From the NCBI RefSeq assembly GCF_016801865.2, contig NC_068939.1:2542001-2606000 (forward strand): DNA of 64,000 bases. The letters are read 5' to 3'. Below, piece by piece: positions 13,027 to 24,857 of this stretch. The notes below the pieces were generated by a model. It ran no database searches, had not been told where the DNA came from, and worked only from the letters and a program-made list of their open reading frames with translations. The translations under genes and the position numbers were made by a program. Source of the stretch: Culex pipiens pallens (taxonomy: Eukaryota > Arthropoda > Insecta > Diptera > Culicidae). Numbering within the stretch: position 1 is the first letter of the stretch; each line of letters opens with the position of its first letter.

Positions 13027-13665
13027 ATTTTTTTTTTTTTTTTTTGGGAGGGTGGTCCAGCCGCACATCGTTGATGTTGAAACCTCTAAACTGGGCCCTC
13101 GTCCTGTCACGTCCGTCAGTAGTCTTGTCGTACATTACAACTAGAATCAAATCTGCCAATGAATTAGTACACTTCGACCAAATAAACACTGACGCTGTAT
13201 GGATCTGACTCTAGAATAAATGTACAGTTGTGTGTTATTCATAAGTCCAACTTATTCAATTATTCATTTAAGTCCAAATATTCATTTGCTAACTACTTTG
13301 GATTGAAAATATAAATTTTAATCTAAAATCCTCTAAACTTAATGTTCAAAACTAAACGTTCCTTTAACTGTTGCAATACTACTTCTATCAAAAAACAATA
13401 AAAATTGTGAACTGATATACAAATAGGATAGAAATCGCGATTTGAAAAAGAAATGACCATTTACGTCAAAAGATCCGTAGTTCCTCGATTCGCAACAATG
13501 GTCGATACAACCATAATCCGAAAACCGTTAGTTCAACAGATCAACGAATTTTGTCCGATATTATTACATTATTGATTGATCGAGACTCTATGAACAATTT
13601 GACATAAACGAATGCCTAGTATTCTACATCAATCAAAGTTTAATGACAGCATTACTCTTACTTAA

Positions 13666-13725
<60 letters not shown>

Positions 13726-15083
13726 GGAGGGTGATCCAGCCGCACATCGTTGATGTTGAAACCTCTAAACTGGGCCCTCGTCCTGTCACGTCCGTCAGTA
13801 GTCTTGTCGTACATTACAACTAGAATCAGATCTGCCAATGAATTAATACACTTCGACCAAATAAACACTGACGCTGTATGGATTTGACTCTAGAATAAAT
13901 GCACAGTTGTGTGTTATCATAAGTCCAACTTATTCAATTATTCATTTAAGTCCAAATATTCATTTGCTAACTACTTTGGATTGAAAATCTAAACTTTAAT
14001 CTAAAATCCTCTAAACTTAATGTTCAAAACTAAACATTCCTTTAACTGTTGTAGTACTACTTCTATCAAAAAACAATAAAAATTTGTGAACTGATATACA
14101 AATAGGATAGAAATCGCGATTTGAAAAAGAAATGACCATTTACGTCAAAAGATCCGTAGTTCCTCGATTCGCAACAATGGTCGATACAACCATAATCCGA
14201 AAACCGTTAGTTCAACAGATCAACGAATTTTGTCCGATATCATTACATTATTGATTGATCGAGACTCTATGGACAATTTGACATAAAAGAATGCCTAGTA
14301 TTCTACATCAATCAAAGTTTATTGACAGCATTACTCTAACTTAACAATTGCAGCTAACTTTAACATCAAATAGATTTGGAAAGGATATAGATTTATATTA
14401 AATGCTAATGCTAAGCAACAAATCAATTGTACTATCCTGAAGTCCCACCTAAATCCCACATTGTGATAGTGAAAAAGTCACAGAAGCAGCGGTGTCTTGT
14501 GCAATTGTGATATTTTCACTATCGGAGAACTACCTGGTTCACGAAGACAGCTTATCGGTCAACGCTTAAGCCCTGGGGCTGCGCCAAAGCGAGTTCTCGT
14601 AGCATGAAGTGGTGTCCATAGTGCTTATAAAAAATAATGTATACCCAAATTTTAACTAATGCACTAGGATCAAATCATGCCCCTTGACTTTACAAGGCCC
14701 AGGGAGCATTACTCTACCTTAACAATTGCAACTAAATTTATCATCAAATAGATTTGGAAAGCATACAGATTTATTTTAAATGCTAATGCTAAGCAACAAA
14801 TCAATTTTACTATCCTGAAGTCCCAACCTAAATCCCACATTGTGATAGTGAAAAAGTCACAGAAGCAGCGGTGTCTTGTGCAATTGTGATATTTTCACTA
14901 TCGGAGAACTACCTAGTTCACGAAGACAGCTTATCGGTCAACGCTTAAGCCCTGGGGCTGCGACAAAGCGAGTTCTCGTAGCATGAAGTGATGTCCATAG
15001 TGCTTATAAAAAAGAATGTATACCCAAATTTTAACTAATGCACTAGGATCAAATCATGCCCCTTGACTTTACAAGGCCCAGGG
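13027..15083 (-). mobile_element. Multimeric poly(A) retroelement
   Basis: The insertion is bounded by a perfect 21-bp target-site duplication and starts on the plus strand with a T run, so it lies on the minus strand with its poly(A) tail at the left. In element orientation the order is: two copies of a ~377-bp unit A (15083-14705 and 14704-14328), a 623-bp unit B (14347-13725), an internal A run of about 56 (13724-13669), a second unit B (13668-13046) and a terminal A run of about 18. Units of each type are close to identical. No reverse transcriptase frame is present, and the short frame ending in VRLDHPP runs into the poly(A). It resembles a SINE-like or truncated non-LTR element made from head-to-tail copies. 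The family was not recognised. Confidence 0.75.
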
Positions 15084-15104
15084 ATTGTTTATTTTTCAAA
15101 TTTA

Positions 15105-15440
15105 TACATACAAAATCAACATATTTTTCTAATGCATTCTTAGTTTGTTTTGTACCCCAAACATTTTGAGATAATTAACAGAAATGCGATTTTTTTTTTA
15201 AAGAAATGGATTTCCAGACTTCTTCAATTTCTTATAGGGTTTTAAGGAACCAAAATAAATATGTAACATAATTTCAATATATTATGAACATATTTTTTAA
15301 AAATTGAATGAGTTAGTCGAATTCAACTCGATTGATTTGATTATCTGAAGTCCCATACAAACCTTGGGATGATCGGACATCTGATAATCGAAACTTCGGA
15401 TAACTTCTCGACTGTATACCCTAAAGTCTGGTAACTAGAC
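15105..15440. other. AT-rich stretch with dispersed repeat motif
   Basis: No gene. At 15335-15412 there is a palindromic motif with GATTATCTGAAGTCCCATAC and its inverted partner, matching a motif near 1365-1425. The rest shows nothing specific. Confidence 0.45.
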
Positions 15441-17050
15441 AGTACTTCTAATTTATTAAAAGTTATCGGTTAATTAGTTTTTCGCCATTTCTCGTGGAAT
15501 TGCACACCGGTGCAATAAAATTGCATCTAACGAAAGTTTGGCCAGAAGAAGACGAACACAAAAAAAAGCTTCGGCTTTGGGCACATTTTTTTTCACCACC
15601 CTGCTTTGCCTGCTAGCTAGCTAGCTGCTACCGCTACAGTTAAACAAGGCATGGGGCATGTACGACCCAAAAGTTTAGCGAAATTCTATTTTTCTTCACG
15701 TGTTTTGCTTCGCTTGTATCCTTCGCTTTCCTCTCCGTTTTATGACACACCGAAATTCAAACGAAAGGAAAAACGCGCAGACAACAAACACCAACACACA
15801 GACACAGGTAGATACTAAATGCTCCCTTAATAACATTATTCGAAACCAGGGAAGCTTTTTTTTGCTCGTCAGAGGATCTCCGTTCCCTCCGTGCCACGTC
15901 GAGTGGAACACGTGAGGGAGAATAAATTATTAGTTTGTGTGTGTTTGTGTGCGGTGCAAGGCCATCATTTGAGAGCGACAGGTGAACTCCACACCGGTGT
16001 ATGACCCATGGGAAAAAATAACTTGAAGTTTTTCAGAGTTGGTGTTGGGCCTACAATGATAATTGTATGCAAAGTTAGGCAAATTTATTCAGCATCGATG
16101 GATTTTGAAATTGTTACACATTCTGTGAAAGCAAGAATCGATGCGACTTTATTCGTCGAAATGATCTTATCTGGTTTCTTACATTTTTACAAGTGAATGC
16201 GACTTGGGATATTGTATAATTTTCACTTGAACTGTTTTTATTCGGAAAAGACTTCGAAAACACTGAAAGAAGCTCATTTCAAACAACAGAAACATGAGCT
16301 TCTCTCGACGGCCGGATTGTACTCTCAGAAGAAGCTCTTCGGCGTCGAGCGCTTTGACGCATTTTAACGTTAATCGGATCGATCAAGTAACGTTGAACCC
16401 AACAATCCTTGATGATTCATGGCGACGGGCAACGACGACCGTTGGGAAAAGATACAATTTGCTTCTTTTTTTTTGCTGCTGCTGCCAACAAAGCTATTCT
16501 CAGCATTTTTGGTCATTCTCCGCTTCATCAGTAAAACGAATGGATGGACAAACGGACGAACATTCCTTTCGTGAGTGGAGCCAGCTTTTGGGAGCACAAC
16601 AAAAAGTTTCAACTGTATTTTTTTTCGGTCAGGCTTAACTTTGTGTGTGTGTATTTGTGTGAATGCAGTCACGCGGACTTGCTTGCTTGCTGACTGGATA
16701 TAAGGATTTTTGGCTTGCTCTGAAGTCAGCTTCGGGAATGAATAACCAAACAAACAGTAAAGAACGGCCAAGATCACCCCTACAACAACAACAACAACGT
16801 CAGCCAGAACACCAACACACACACGCACTGCTACCACATGAAACGCGTAAATCACTGAGCAGTGAATTGTAGAGTATTAAGAACTTGTGCGCAAAGTGAT
16901 TGCCGGTTTGTCGTTTGGGATTTACCTGACTGAACAACAGACGCTCAGGTACAAACTCGGTGCGGTTGCAACTAGTGTTTGGCAACGTTAGCTGAAAAAT
17001 GGCTTTTATTTGAGTGCAATTGAAGGTGGCCTAGACAAATTTATCAGAAG
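15440..17050. other. GC-richer apparently single-copy block
   Basis: About 1.6 kb with fairly balanced composition, including GCTAGCTAGCTAGC near 15613, GTGTGTG runs near 15937 and 16643, and CAACAA repeats near 16782. Frames of 60-160 codons occur on both strands (for example 16370-16855 minus, rich in Val and Leu), but I recognise no domain. It could hold a promoter or untranslated exon. Confidence 0.35.
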
Positions 17051-17825
17051 GTGATTTAAATTCAATTGGTATTAGTTTTAAAAACAAGTTCCAAAAGAGG
17101 AACAAGTATTTAGTTTAGTTTAAAATTATGAAAAAAGTAATCCAGATGAGAGACGATTCAAAAAATTTAAGGGATACATCACATACATCAGTTTAAAAAA
17201 AAGTATTTTAAAGAGTTTGAAAAAAAAATCAAATTCGAGCTCACACCAACACTTAAAAGTTTTACCGATCTACATGTTTTTTTTATGTAACTATGTAAGG
17301 CCGTTGCAAATATTTTTGGAAGTTTATGTCCCTCGACTCTGGCCAAAGTTAAAGGGGAGAAAAACATAAAAAATATAAAAATTGAAATAACAAGCCATGG
17401 AATTAATACTTGAATAAAAACAGTGTTTTAAAATGCATTTTACTCCTGCCAGTTGTTTTGAATGTTTTCAAAGTATCTAAATAATGACGAAATTATTTTT
17501 TTGGCAGAAAATAAAACTTTTAGCGGTACTGTACATCAGAAATTCACAAAAAATCCAAATATTTTTAATCGATCCCAAACATGTTGCATGCTTCTATTTT
17601 CTTAAAAAAAAATTTGAAGTTTTCTAAAAAAATATTTTTTTCCCTCTAATTTTTCGGGACGATTTTGCAGGGGGTGGATTTAGAATAAGTAACTATGTCT
17701 TTTTTAACCTGATTTTAGGCGTTTTTGCAATAAATTGTTCAAATAAATACAATAAAACAAAATCATGGTAATATTACATAAAATGTTAAATTTTAAAAAT
17801 GTATTCGTGAAAAATAAAAAAATGA
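17050..17825. repeat. AT-rich DNA with GGCCGTTGCAAAT family repeat
   Basis: From about 17297 a dispersed repeat begins GGCCGTTGCAAATATTTTTG, followed by GTCCCTCGACTCTGGCCAAA. Related copies lie at 42914-43450, 49120-49480 (interior part), 58130-58570 and 59640-59720. The family has no long frame. The ends were not determined. Confidence 0.55.
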
Positions 17826-17827
17826 TT

Positions 17828-18175
17828 TTTGCCTTCCTCACCTCACTGAGGCAAGGCTATAAAATCACTCGAAAAATGAACTTCTTAAATATGACTCCTA
17901 GATATACCTTCACGTATACCTATCGACTCAGAATCAAATTCTGAACAAATGTCTGTGGGGATGTGTGTAGACATGATTTTTTTTCACACGATTATCTCAG
18001 AACTGGCTGAACCGATTTTGACCGGATCCGCTTTATTCTGTTCGTTTTGGGGTCCCCTAAGGCCCTATTTAATTTTATTCTGTTTAGTGAAGTACTTTTA
18101 AAGTTATGCCAAGAAAAAGTTTTTTTGTAGCTACAAAAAAGGGTGATTTTTGCATAACCTCAAAGGCCGGGTCTA
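17828..18175 (+). repeat. GCCTTCCTCACC-family element, truncated copy
   Basis: This begins GCCTTCCTCACCTCACTGAG and continues with GGCTATAAAATCACTCGAAA, matching the left part of the longer copy at 24858-25620. It breaks off after about 350 bases, near CCTCAAAGGCCGGGTCTA, a motif also found at 25419. This sequence is a common mosquito dispersed repeat in my recollection. No coding capacity is seen. Confidence 0.65.
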
Positions 18176-19596
18176 TTTGCTTACGCGCGAGAGTCGCGCA
18201 GCATGCGTAGGGATTTTGGTCTGACCACGCGGGGGATTGGCAGCCACACCCCCTTGCATGCGAATCGCCCGGTTGCCACATTGCTTAAGCAGTGTCTGCG
18301 TCTCTTCTGGAAAAAGTCTGTATAAATTATGTTGCTGAATACATCATTTTGTCTCGACAAAGATTTACACAAACTTTTTACAGAAATATGCAACTCATTA
18401 GACATTGTTTACTAAGACTAAAGAGACAGCATGCAATTCCATCGTGCACCTTATGTTGGCATATCAGCACTTTTAAATTCAATTACAGCCCCCCTTTTCT
18501 CCTTTATTTTGGAGAGTTGGTAAAAAAAGAATTGAAAATTGCTGTTCTGTTAAAATAAATAACTATAAATTTTTTTTTGCAATTCCGAAAAACGCCCTTG
18601 AACTGGAATTTAAAGTCAAATGTCCATGTGTTTAGTCAATTTACCGTTCAAATCAAAACAATATTGAAAAGTATTACTTTTCGACACAAGTACTGAAAAT
18701 TTCAACTTTTCAGTGCTGGAAAGTATAACTTTTTAACCCTTGTATTGAAAAGTATTACTTTTTGATTCTGTTATTTTTGGAAGAAAAAAAGTAGGCCGTT
18801 TCGTTGTTTGAGAATAACAGCAAAAGTAAGTTGTTTCACGACGTAATTTCAGAATGTTATTACAAATTCTAATCAATGTTCATCATTGTCGATTGGCTCT
18901 GGTAGAGGTCAAGAGGAATGGTAAAAACACAATTTAAATTTTTAAAGTTATTTTTTAAAATAGCAAGGCGAATTACAAAGTGCTTCATACATTTAAGCTA
19001 CTACATGAACAATGAATTCATGAACATTTTTAATGTGCTGGATCTTTTTCTCAAAATTCATTTTTTGTGTGCCCAATTTGATTCAAAATGCAAAATTAAA
19101 ATAAATTTTCTTTGATTTGTTTGAAATATATAAAAAAAAAAACAATAATTAGGATACTCAAAATTTAAGAAAACAAAAAATCTTATTTTTAAAGAACTTT
19201 TTGTTAAGGTTGCTTAAGGGGTTACATACATGTAAATTGGCAAAAATGTCTGGGGTTGGTATGAGCACACACTAAAACTTTTTTTCAAATCTGATTCAGG
19301 ACATTAGAATATACGTTTTCAACTATTGACAAAATTAATTTGAAGACATTTGGTTGTATCATTGCCGAAATATAGCTATTTGAAATTAGCAGTTTTAAAA
19401 AACGGGTGCCACGATATGCTTTGTTACTGCTTTGATCAATTGGCTCAAAAGGCTCAATATTTTGGTGAAGACTCATTAAACTGGTCCTGTGTGCATCACA
19501 AAGGTAGATTTCCAAAAAGAGTGTTTGAAATAAAAATAAAATTATTTTTTCTATTTTTCATATAAATTCGTCATACACACGGGATATATCTTGAGA
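18176..19596. other. Non-coding, mostly AT-rich
   Basis: A short GC-rich patch at 18180-18300 (GCGCGAGAGTCGCGCAGCAT and neighbours) follows the truncated repeat. The rest is AT-rich with short motifs such as AAGTATTACTTTT repeated in 18660-18770. No gene or defined element was seen. Confidence 0.45.
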
Positions 19597-19604
19597 GTTA
19601 TCAC

Positions 19605-19915
19605 TAGGGTTAGTGAAATTTCACAATTTCGCGGACAGCGTGAAACCCGCGAAATTTTTCCGCGAAATCCCGTGAAATTTTATGTTTGTGTGAAACTGTA
19701 ACGATTTTTCTTAAAAATAATTTATCAAACTCAAATAGGAATAAAAACATGAACAACTTTTTTGTTTTGTATTTTTTGTCTTTGAAGTCACCTTCTAAAA
19801 ACATTTCAGATTTTTTTCTTTTGATTATTTGGATGAATGATTCCCGTCAAAGTAAAAAAAACTACATTTTCTGTTATCATTTCATATTTTCGAGCGTGAA
19901 AAATCACTAAGCCTA
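19605..19915. mobile_element. hAT-type MITE, 311 bp, 8-bp duplication
   Basis: The ends are inverted and imperfect: left TAGGGTTAGTGAAATTTC, and right, as reverse complement, TAGGCTTAGTGATTTTTC. GTTATCAC occurs directly on both sides (19597-19604 and 19916-19923), an 8-bp target-site duplication typical of hAT transposons. The left part carries several short palindromes around GCGAAATTTCCGCG-like motifs. There is no transposase. It is a non-autonomous insertion. Confidence 0.8.
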
Positions 19916-19923
19916 GTTATCAC

Positions 19924-20585
19924 CCCGTAAATCAACTAGGCGTTTCGAGAAAAACGCTCAGAAAGTTTGACAGTTCGCTTTGCGCATGGCAAAATTCCAA
20001 GCTTAAATCGTTTGTTTCTCACTAAATCATGAAAAATCTTAATGAAACTTTGTGGAGTAATTAGAAATCATCTTTAAAGTGGATTCTTATGAACAATAAT
20101 CAACTTCATTACCGAATTTCAGTAACATTTTACCAAATTCGGTAGTTTTCTGTTCAGCAGTTAAAAAATCTAAGTTTGAGACCATAGAGAAAAAAGCACC
20201 GGAGTCGCAGTTGATATTGCGATTTTTTTTTAACGATTCACGTGTTTTCAAATTCGTACTATAAACAAATTTTTGCTCATAGCATTTTTATGAAATTGGA
20301 TTAATTTTTCTGTAGAATGTCTTTTTTTTTAAATTTATCCATTGAATAGACTTATAACTGTTGCACGAATAAGTCAATTTGCAATTATTTACAGTGTATT
20401 TTTATAACTTTCACTAGAAATTTAAACGGAATCCAAGACGATTTATTACAATTTTGTTTATGTTCGAAAATTTTAAAATCAGATATCGATAAACAAATTT
20501 GAAGACCCTGAATTATACATACCTTCACATCTGCTTTTATCGTTGACTGAGTGATCCATTTTGTAGCTGCGACTAATCCTTAATG
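19924..20585. other. AT-rich non-coding stretch
   Basis: No gene, tRNA or bounded element was recognised here. It is AT-rich DNA between the hAT MITE and a GC-richer block. Confidence 0.45.
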
Positions 20586-21565
20586 TGATTGATTACTAGT
20601 AAGTCACTGTTGTTTTTGTTGACTGGAATCTGGAGCGGTTCTTCTTACTGCACTCTCACTCTTCTTTTTTTATATAAATTAGACACTGGTTCCTTTTACC
20701 TTTTTTTTCACCCACAAAATACACTATTTATAAACCCCCTTCCAATTCACTTGTTTCGTACATCACGCCATTCTTATCAAATTAATGATTATTTTTTTTA
20801 TTGGGAATATTTTAACATTCCAACCGAACTCATTGAGCCGTTTGCCTTTTTTGAATCACCGACTCCGGCCGGCGGGGAAGAAGAAGCAACCGGGCTCTGT
20901 AACACTAACACAAATAAGCCGCATTCGCAAACACACAAACCAGCGAAAAAAAAGAGCCCTCGCCGCCGAACAGGCAACACGGAGGAATCGAGGTTAGGAC
21001 CCTCTTCTTCTTCGTATCCTTCCCGACAACACCACGCCGGAATGAATCCTCTGGAACGACGACGGCAGGTAACGAATTTCTTCACTGACTCACCACCGAA
21101 TTCGTTTTTTTTTGTTGGTGGCCGGCTTCCGTGGGGCTTCCTTCTGCTAGGCCGTTGAGCGAAACCGCGAGTTGCGCACCCGCCACGACATTTCCCGCGA
21201 AGCAAACCGCGAAAACTAACGCGAATAGTACTTAAACCAAACCGCGCAACCCAGCGGACAACACGAGCAAGATGAAACGCGACGCACTTAAAACGGCCAT
21301 TCGGATTAAAGTGTTTACACACGCAAAGAGCAGAAGGAGGAGGAGAGAGAACTTTCAACGAACACAACTGACATTTTTGAATGGTTCGGGGCAAGATGGT
21401 TGAACAAGGGAGGTTGAGTAGGTCGGTGCTTGCAGTGGTAGTTGACGTCACAATCTCTCGATGTTTTCATGGATTTTTGAAGAAGAGACATTCCGGTGTG
21501 AAAGAAGCTTAATTTTGGAGAATATTTTTTTTTAATATTTTCTGATTAGTGGTCCAAATAAATCG
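20586..21565. other. GC-richer apparently single-copy block
   Basis: About 900 bases with higher GC, mainly 20850-21330. Long overlapping frames exist on both strands (20589-21158 plus and 20798-21451 minus), but neither shows a domain, a signal peptide or a convincing exon structure. Purine- or CT-rich stretches near 20875 and 21000 and many CG dinucleotides suggest a promoter or untranslated exon rather than protein. Confidence 0.3.
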
Positions 21566-21570
21566 AGATA

Positions 21571-22428
21571 ATTCGAGCCAAACATTTCATTAGGGCACAA
21601 AAGCAAAAACCGCGATTCGAGAAAATCGCTTGCAAAAAATGGACAACTTGTTTCAATTCCTATTTAAAAAATAAGCTTGACTGATGGTATTTTTACTGAT
21701 GATTCGATAAAACACATCATTATCCTCAACTTTGCTTTACTGCTTCTTAATTTATGTTGATTTTCGCAATAAAACTCATAATTTAAAAAAATCTCGTTAT
21801 TAGGCCCTTTTAGCTTTCCAACTGCTGTTCATAATGGGCCCTTTCTAAATGCAATTTCGAAGAGAACTAAAAGGGCACTAAAGCGCTGTCACCGGATTGT
21901 TGTTTTGAATGATGTTTATGGGCCCTTTTGTTTAGTTAGAAATAATGAGGAATTCAGTAGAAATTTTGATAATTGGTGAAGTTTTGTGATTGCATGGTGT
22001 AGATAAGGTATGTAAAACATAAAAATTCTACAAAAGTGTACTGAACAGCATCCGCGGGACCGTATTAAATAGTGTATTTCGATGAAGTTTTTTTTTCTGC
22101 AGAAATGCTTGGTGAAAAGTAAAACAAACTTTGCTTTGAAGTGAATTAGTGTTAAGAATGTATGAAAAGTTCAGTTTATAACACAAAAAGTTCCATAACT
22201 ACGAAAAACTAACGAAAAACAAAAGGGCACATTTGAACTTTTATTTTGGGTTTGGAGTGAAAATTGTTATGTGCCCTTTTGTGTTTTTGATTTTTTCAAC
22301 GGTAAATTGTTTGCTATCAATCTGATTCTTGGAGGGCATGTAGGGAGTGTACTAATGAGTGGAATAGTGGAATAATCCCGAATGTTTACGTTTTGGTTTT
22401 GTGCCCTAATGAAATGTTTGGCTCGAAT
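21571..22428. mobile_element. Inverted-repeat element with 32-bp perfect ends
   Basis: The left end starts ATTCGAGCCAAACATTTCAT. The right end is its exact reverse complement over 32 bases, and similarity continues a little further. Both ends are flanked by TA (21569-21570 and 22429-22430). The 858-bp interior repeats GGGCAC/GGGCCC-type hexamers several times (near 21800, 21830, 21870, 21935, 22225 and 22273) and has no transposase frame. It is a MITE-like non-autonomous element of undetermined superfamily. A decayed relative with one end lies at 12550-12735. Confidence 0.8.
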
Positions 22429-22430
22429 TA

Positions 22431-22839
22431 ACAAAATGTATTCGCTAAGTTTAATCGATTTTTAAAAACTTGTCACCTGAACATTCAACGCACCTTGAAC
22501 AGGCGCGAAAGCTTTCGACCTCTGCCAAGGTTGTAGAAATGTCGGGTATGCTCGATTTCTGGGGCAAATAATAACAATAAAAATTCACAATTTTTACTGT
22601 TTGGGTTATTTTTTAGCATTTTGTAAGGGATACTCAAAAAGCAAAAAACTAAAAAAAATGGTCTATAGGGTCCTAAAGCCCAATGTCAAATTTTATGTAC
22701 AACGGTAAAAAAACGCTTAAAACATAAATTGACAAGACAACATTTTTTCGATGGATCAACTACACTGAAATAAATATCATGATTGTTGCTATTAGTTTTG
22801 CATATAGATTTTTGCAGAATGCTTGTGTACATAAATGGC
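22431..22839. other. AT-rich non-coding stretch
   Basis: No gene or bounded element was seen between the inverted-repeat element and the small palindrome that follows. Confidence 0.45.
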
Positions 22840-22955
22840 GTGAGCATTGCATATAAACTGTATGTGCACAGCATATACATGGATACGAGTTAGAAATGTG
22901 CTAATGCATTTACAAAGTATGTGCACGGCACATGAACGGTATATGTAATGCTCAC
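22840..22955. mobile_element. Small palindromic MITE-like element, copy 1
   Basis: It starts GTGAGCATTGCATATAAACT and ends with a diverged inverted partner ATATGTAATGCTCAC. The interior is rich in ATGTGCAC-like palindromes. A second copy with the same ends lies at 24494-24580. It has no coding capacity. Confidence 0.55.
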
Positions 22956-23200
22956 AGGTTTCAATATGTTCCCACATATCACATGTATGTGCAAAATTCA
23001 TAATTTTTGTTATATTTTGCTTTTGGGTTTTAATAGTATTGCATTTTATTTCTATTTGGTATTACTTATGTCAATATTCTGCATTAAATTTCTTTAATTG
23101 TTATTTCAAACTTTTTATGATACTACTAATTATGATTTTTATTTGTACCAATAAATTTACATCGAAAATAATATCACAACCAATTTCTTTTGGTTTCTGT
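22956..23200. other. AT-rich non-coding stretch
   Basis: Nothing supportable was seen. Short frames here are low-complexity. Confidence 0.4.
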
Positions 23201-24300
23201 TGGTACATGGGCGGATTTTGGCAGCCTCGTTACGTCGTTGTTGAAGGGGTGGGACGTCGGTCTCGGCAAGCACTCCAGGAACCAGGGGTGCCAGGTTGCC
23301 AGATAAATCTGGCATTGCCAGATTTTTTGAACGCCAATTAGAAAAAAATAATTTTCTATTTCTTCCTCACATTGTTTTATTGACGTATTTTGTTTATTTT
23401 GTGAAGCTATAATGTATAAAAAGTGAAAATACACAGTTTTTGAACAAAAAATTGCTCATTACTTTGAGAAAAGTGGCTTGCCAGATTTTTCCCAGATTTT
23501 TTGCCAGATTTTTTACTCTTCAGACCTGGTAACCCTGCCAGGAACCCATCCAATCCCCTTCGAATCGCGTCCAACTCCTCTCCGGAACGAACCCAAAGGC
23601 TGTTAAGTCATCCCACCGACAGCTGGTTTATTCGCCTGCAGCATGCTGTATCAAAGTATCATAACTCCGGCAGCGGCAGCAGCAGGTTCGTCCGCGGTCC
23701 GTGGGTTAAATTCTTCCAGTTCGCCCAATTTGTCGGGGCTGCAGACCAAAGGCGAGCCGGAACGCGATTAGATCAGATCTTTCACGGTCGTCGTGCGTTG
23801 CGAGGATCTTCGCGCGTGGGTGTTTTGATAGGGTTGGCGGTCAAAACGTTGCTGCTATTGACGGTGGCGGCCGTAGGAGCTTTGATGTTGAGAGTGATCA
23901 TATTACCCGACGCACCGAGCCGGAAGCGAGCGAGTGGGACGGAACGAAGGATGATTGTCGCGTAGCTGGCCTTGCGCGGCCGCTTTCTTCAGGCTTCCAC
24001 CACCCGTTGCTCCTACCTGCCTTTTCATCTTCCGGATCCACCTCAGGCTTGAGGCCTCTCTTCTCTTATCGTCCCGCTTACGTTCCTCGACCTTGAGCGC
24101 ATCCTGCCCACGTCTTGGCCGCAGTCCCCGCAAACTCCCTTCGACGGCGGAGGACTCCGGTGTCGCCGTAGGATCACGTCCAGGTCACGAATCAATAATC
24201 GGTCTCGGTCCAGGTCCATGATTTCACGAGACCGCGAGCGGTGTTTCCGAAAACTGGTCGATTTAGCTGGAAGAAAACTATGCCGTTAAGGATTCAATTT
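23201..24300. other. GC-rich block with possible minus-strand exon
   Basis: 23200-23330 and 23525-24240 are GC-rich, separated by an AT-rich insert. Near 23288-23320 and 23478-23540 short repeats of the form TTGCCAGATTTTT occur. On the minus strand an ATG at 24219 opens 46 codons (start MDLDRDRLLIRDLD, with a Cys-Gly-Asp-Cys-Gly stretch at residues 30-34) up to AAC|GTAAGC at 24082, a plausible donor. An overlapping basic frame runs 24133-23903. Neither resembles a protein I know, and both may be chance. Confidence 0.2.
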
Positions 24301-24493
24301 TAATTAGGGTTAATACGCCAGAATTTACTTTTTTTACAGCTTAAATACACATAAAAGTTTAAATAAATCTTTTTTCAAGCCTTGCAAAATTGAGATCAAA
24401 ACGTCGTCGACAAAACTATGTTTTTCCATTTTTCGCCATCTTGTTTTATGATGTACAGTTATGCACACATTTGAGCGTGCACCCATAAATGTT
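24301..24493. other. AT-rich spacer
   Basis: AT-rich DNA without a recognisable feature, leading into the second small palindrome. Confidence 0.4.
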
Positions 24494-24580
24494 GTGAGCA
24501 TTGCATATAAGTTTTATATGTGAAAGCATACTGCAAAAATCTATAGCATCGCGCACATACAGTTTATATGCAATGCTCAC
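24494..24580. mobile_element. Small palindromic MITE-like element, copy 2
   Basis: It begins GTGAGCATTGCATATAAGTT and ends in the inverted partner TTTATATGCAATGCTCAC. The inverted similarity continues outward for some bases on both sides (GCACACATTTG-like against CAAGCATAATG-like), so the true element is probably about 150 bp. It is related to 22840-22955. Confidence 0.6.
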
Positions 24581-24857
24581 AAAGTGTACTTGCAAGCATA
24601 ATGATTTTTATCAGGCAGAAGAAAAGCATGGTTATAAGCGATACGCATATAAAATGTATTGAGATATTTTTTAATAAACATATGTTGCCAAATGAGGTTC
24701 ATGAAGCTGTGTTATGGATTTTATAATGCAAATTTAAAGTTCGTTTATATGCAGTTCGCATATAATCTCAATCTTGATTTTAATTTCCGTGTATATGGTT
24801 CCCTTGCAACGAGCTGCCAAGTGGGACCTTTTCTGTCAAGAAGGGCCGCGTAGTTAT

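Noticed and set aside
13662..13868. Lys-rich C-terminal protein frame
   Set aside because: The poly-Lys tail is translated poly(A) of a retroelement; the frame appears twice because the unit is duplicated.
16370..16855. 161-codon minus-strand frame
   Set aside because: Val/Leu-rich part comes from GTTGTTGTTG repeats; no domain or supporting splice sites.
20798..21451. 217-codon minus-strand frame
   Set aside because: Overlaps a 189-codon plus frame in the same GC-rich block; composition is Arg/Ser/Cys-rich without a domain, so GC-driven openness is the likelier cause.
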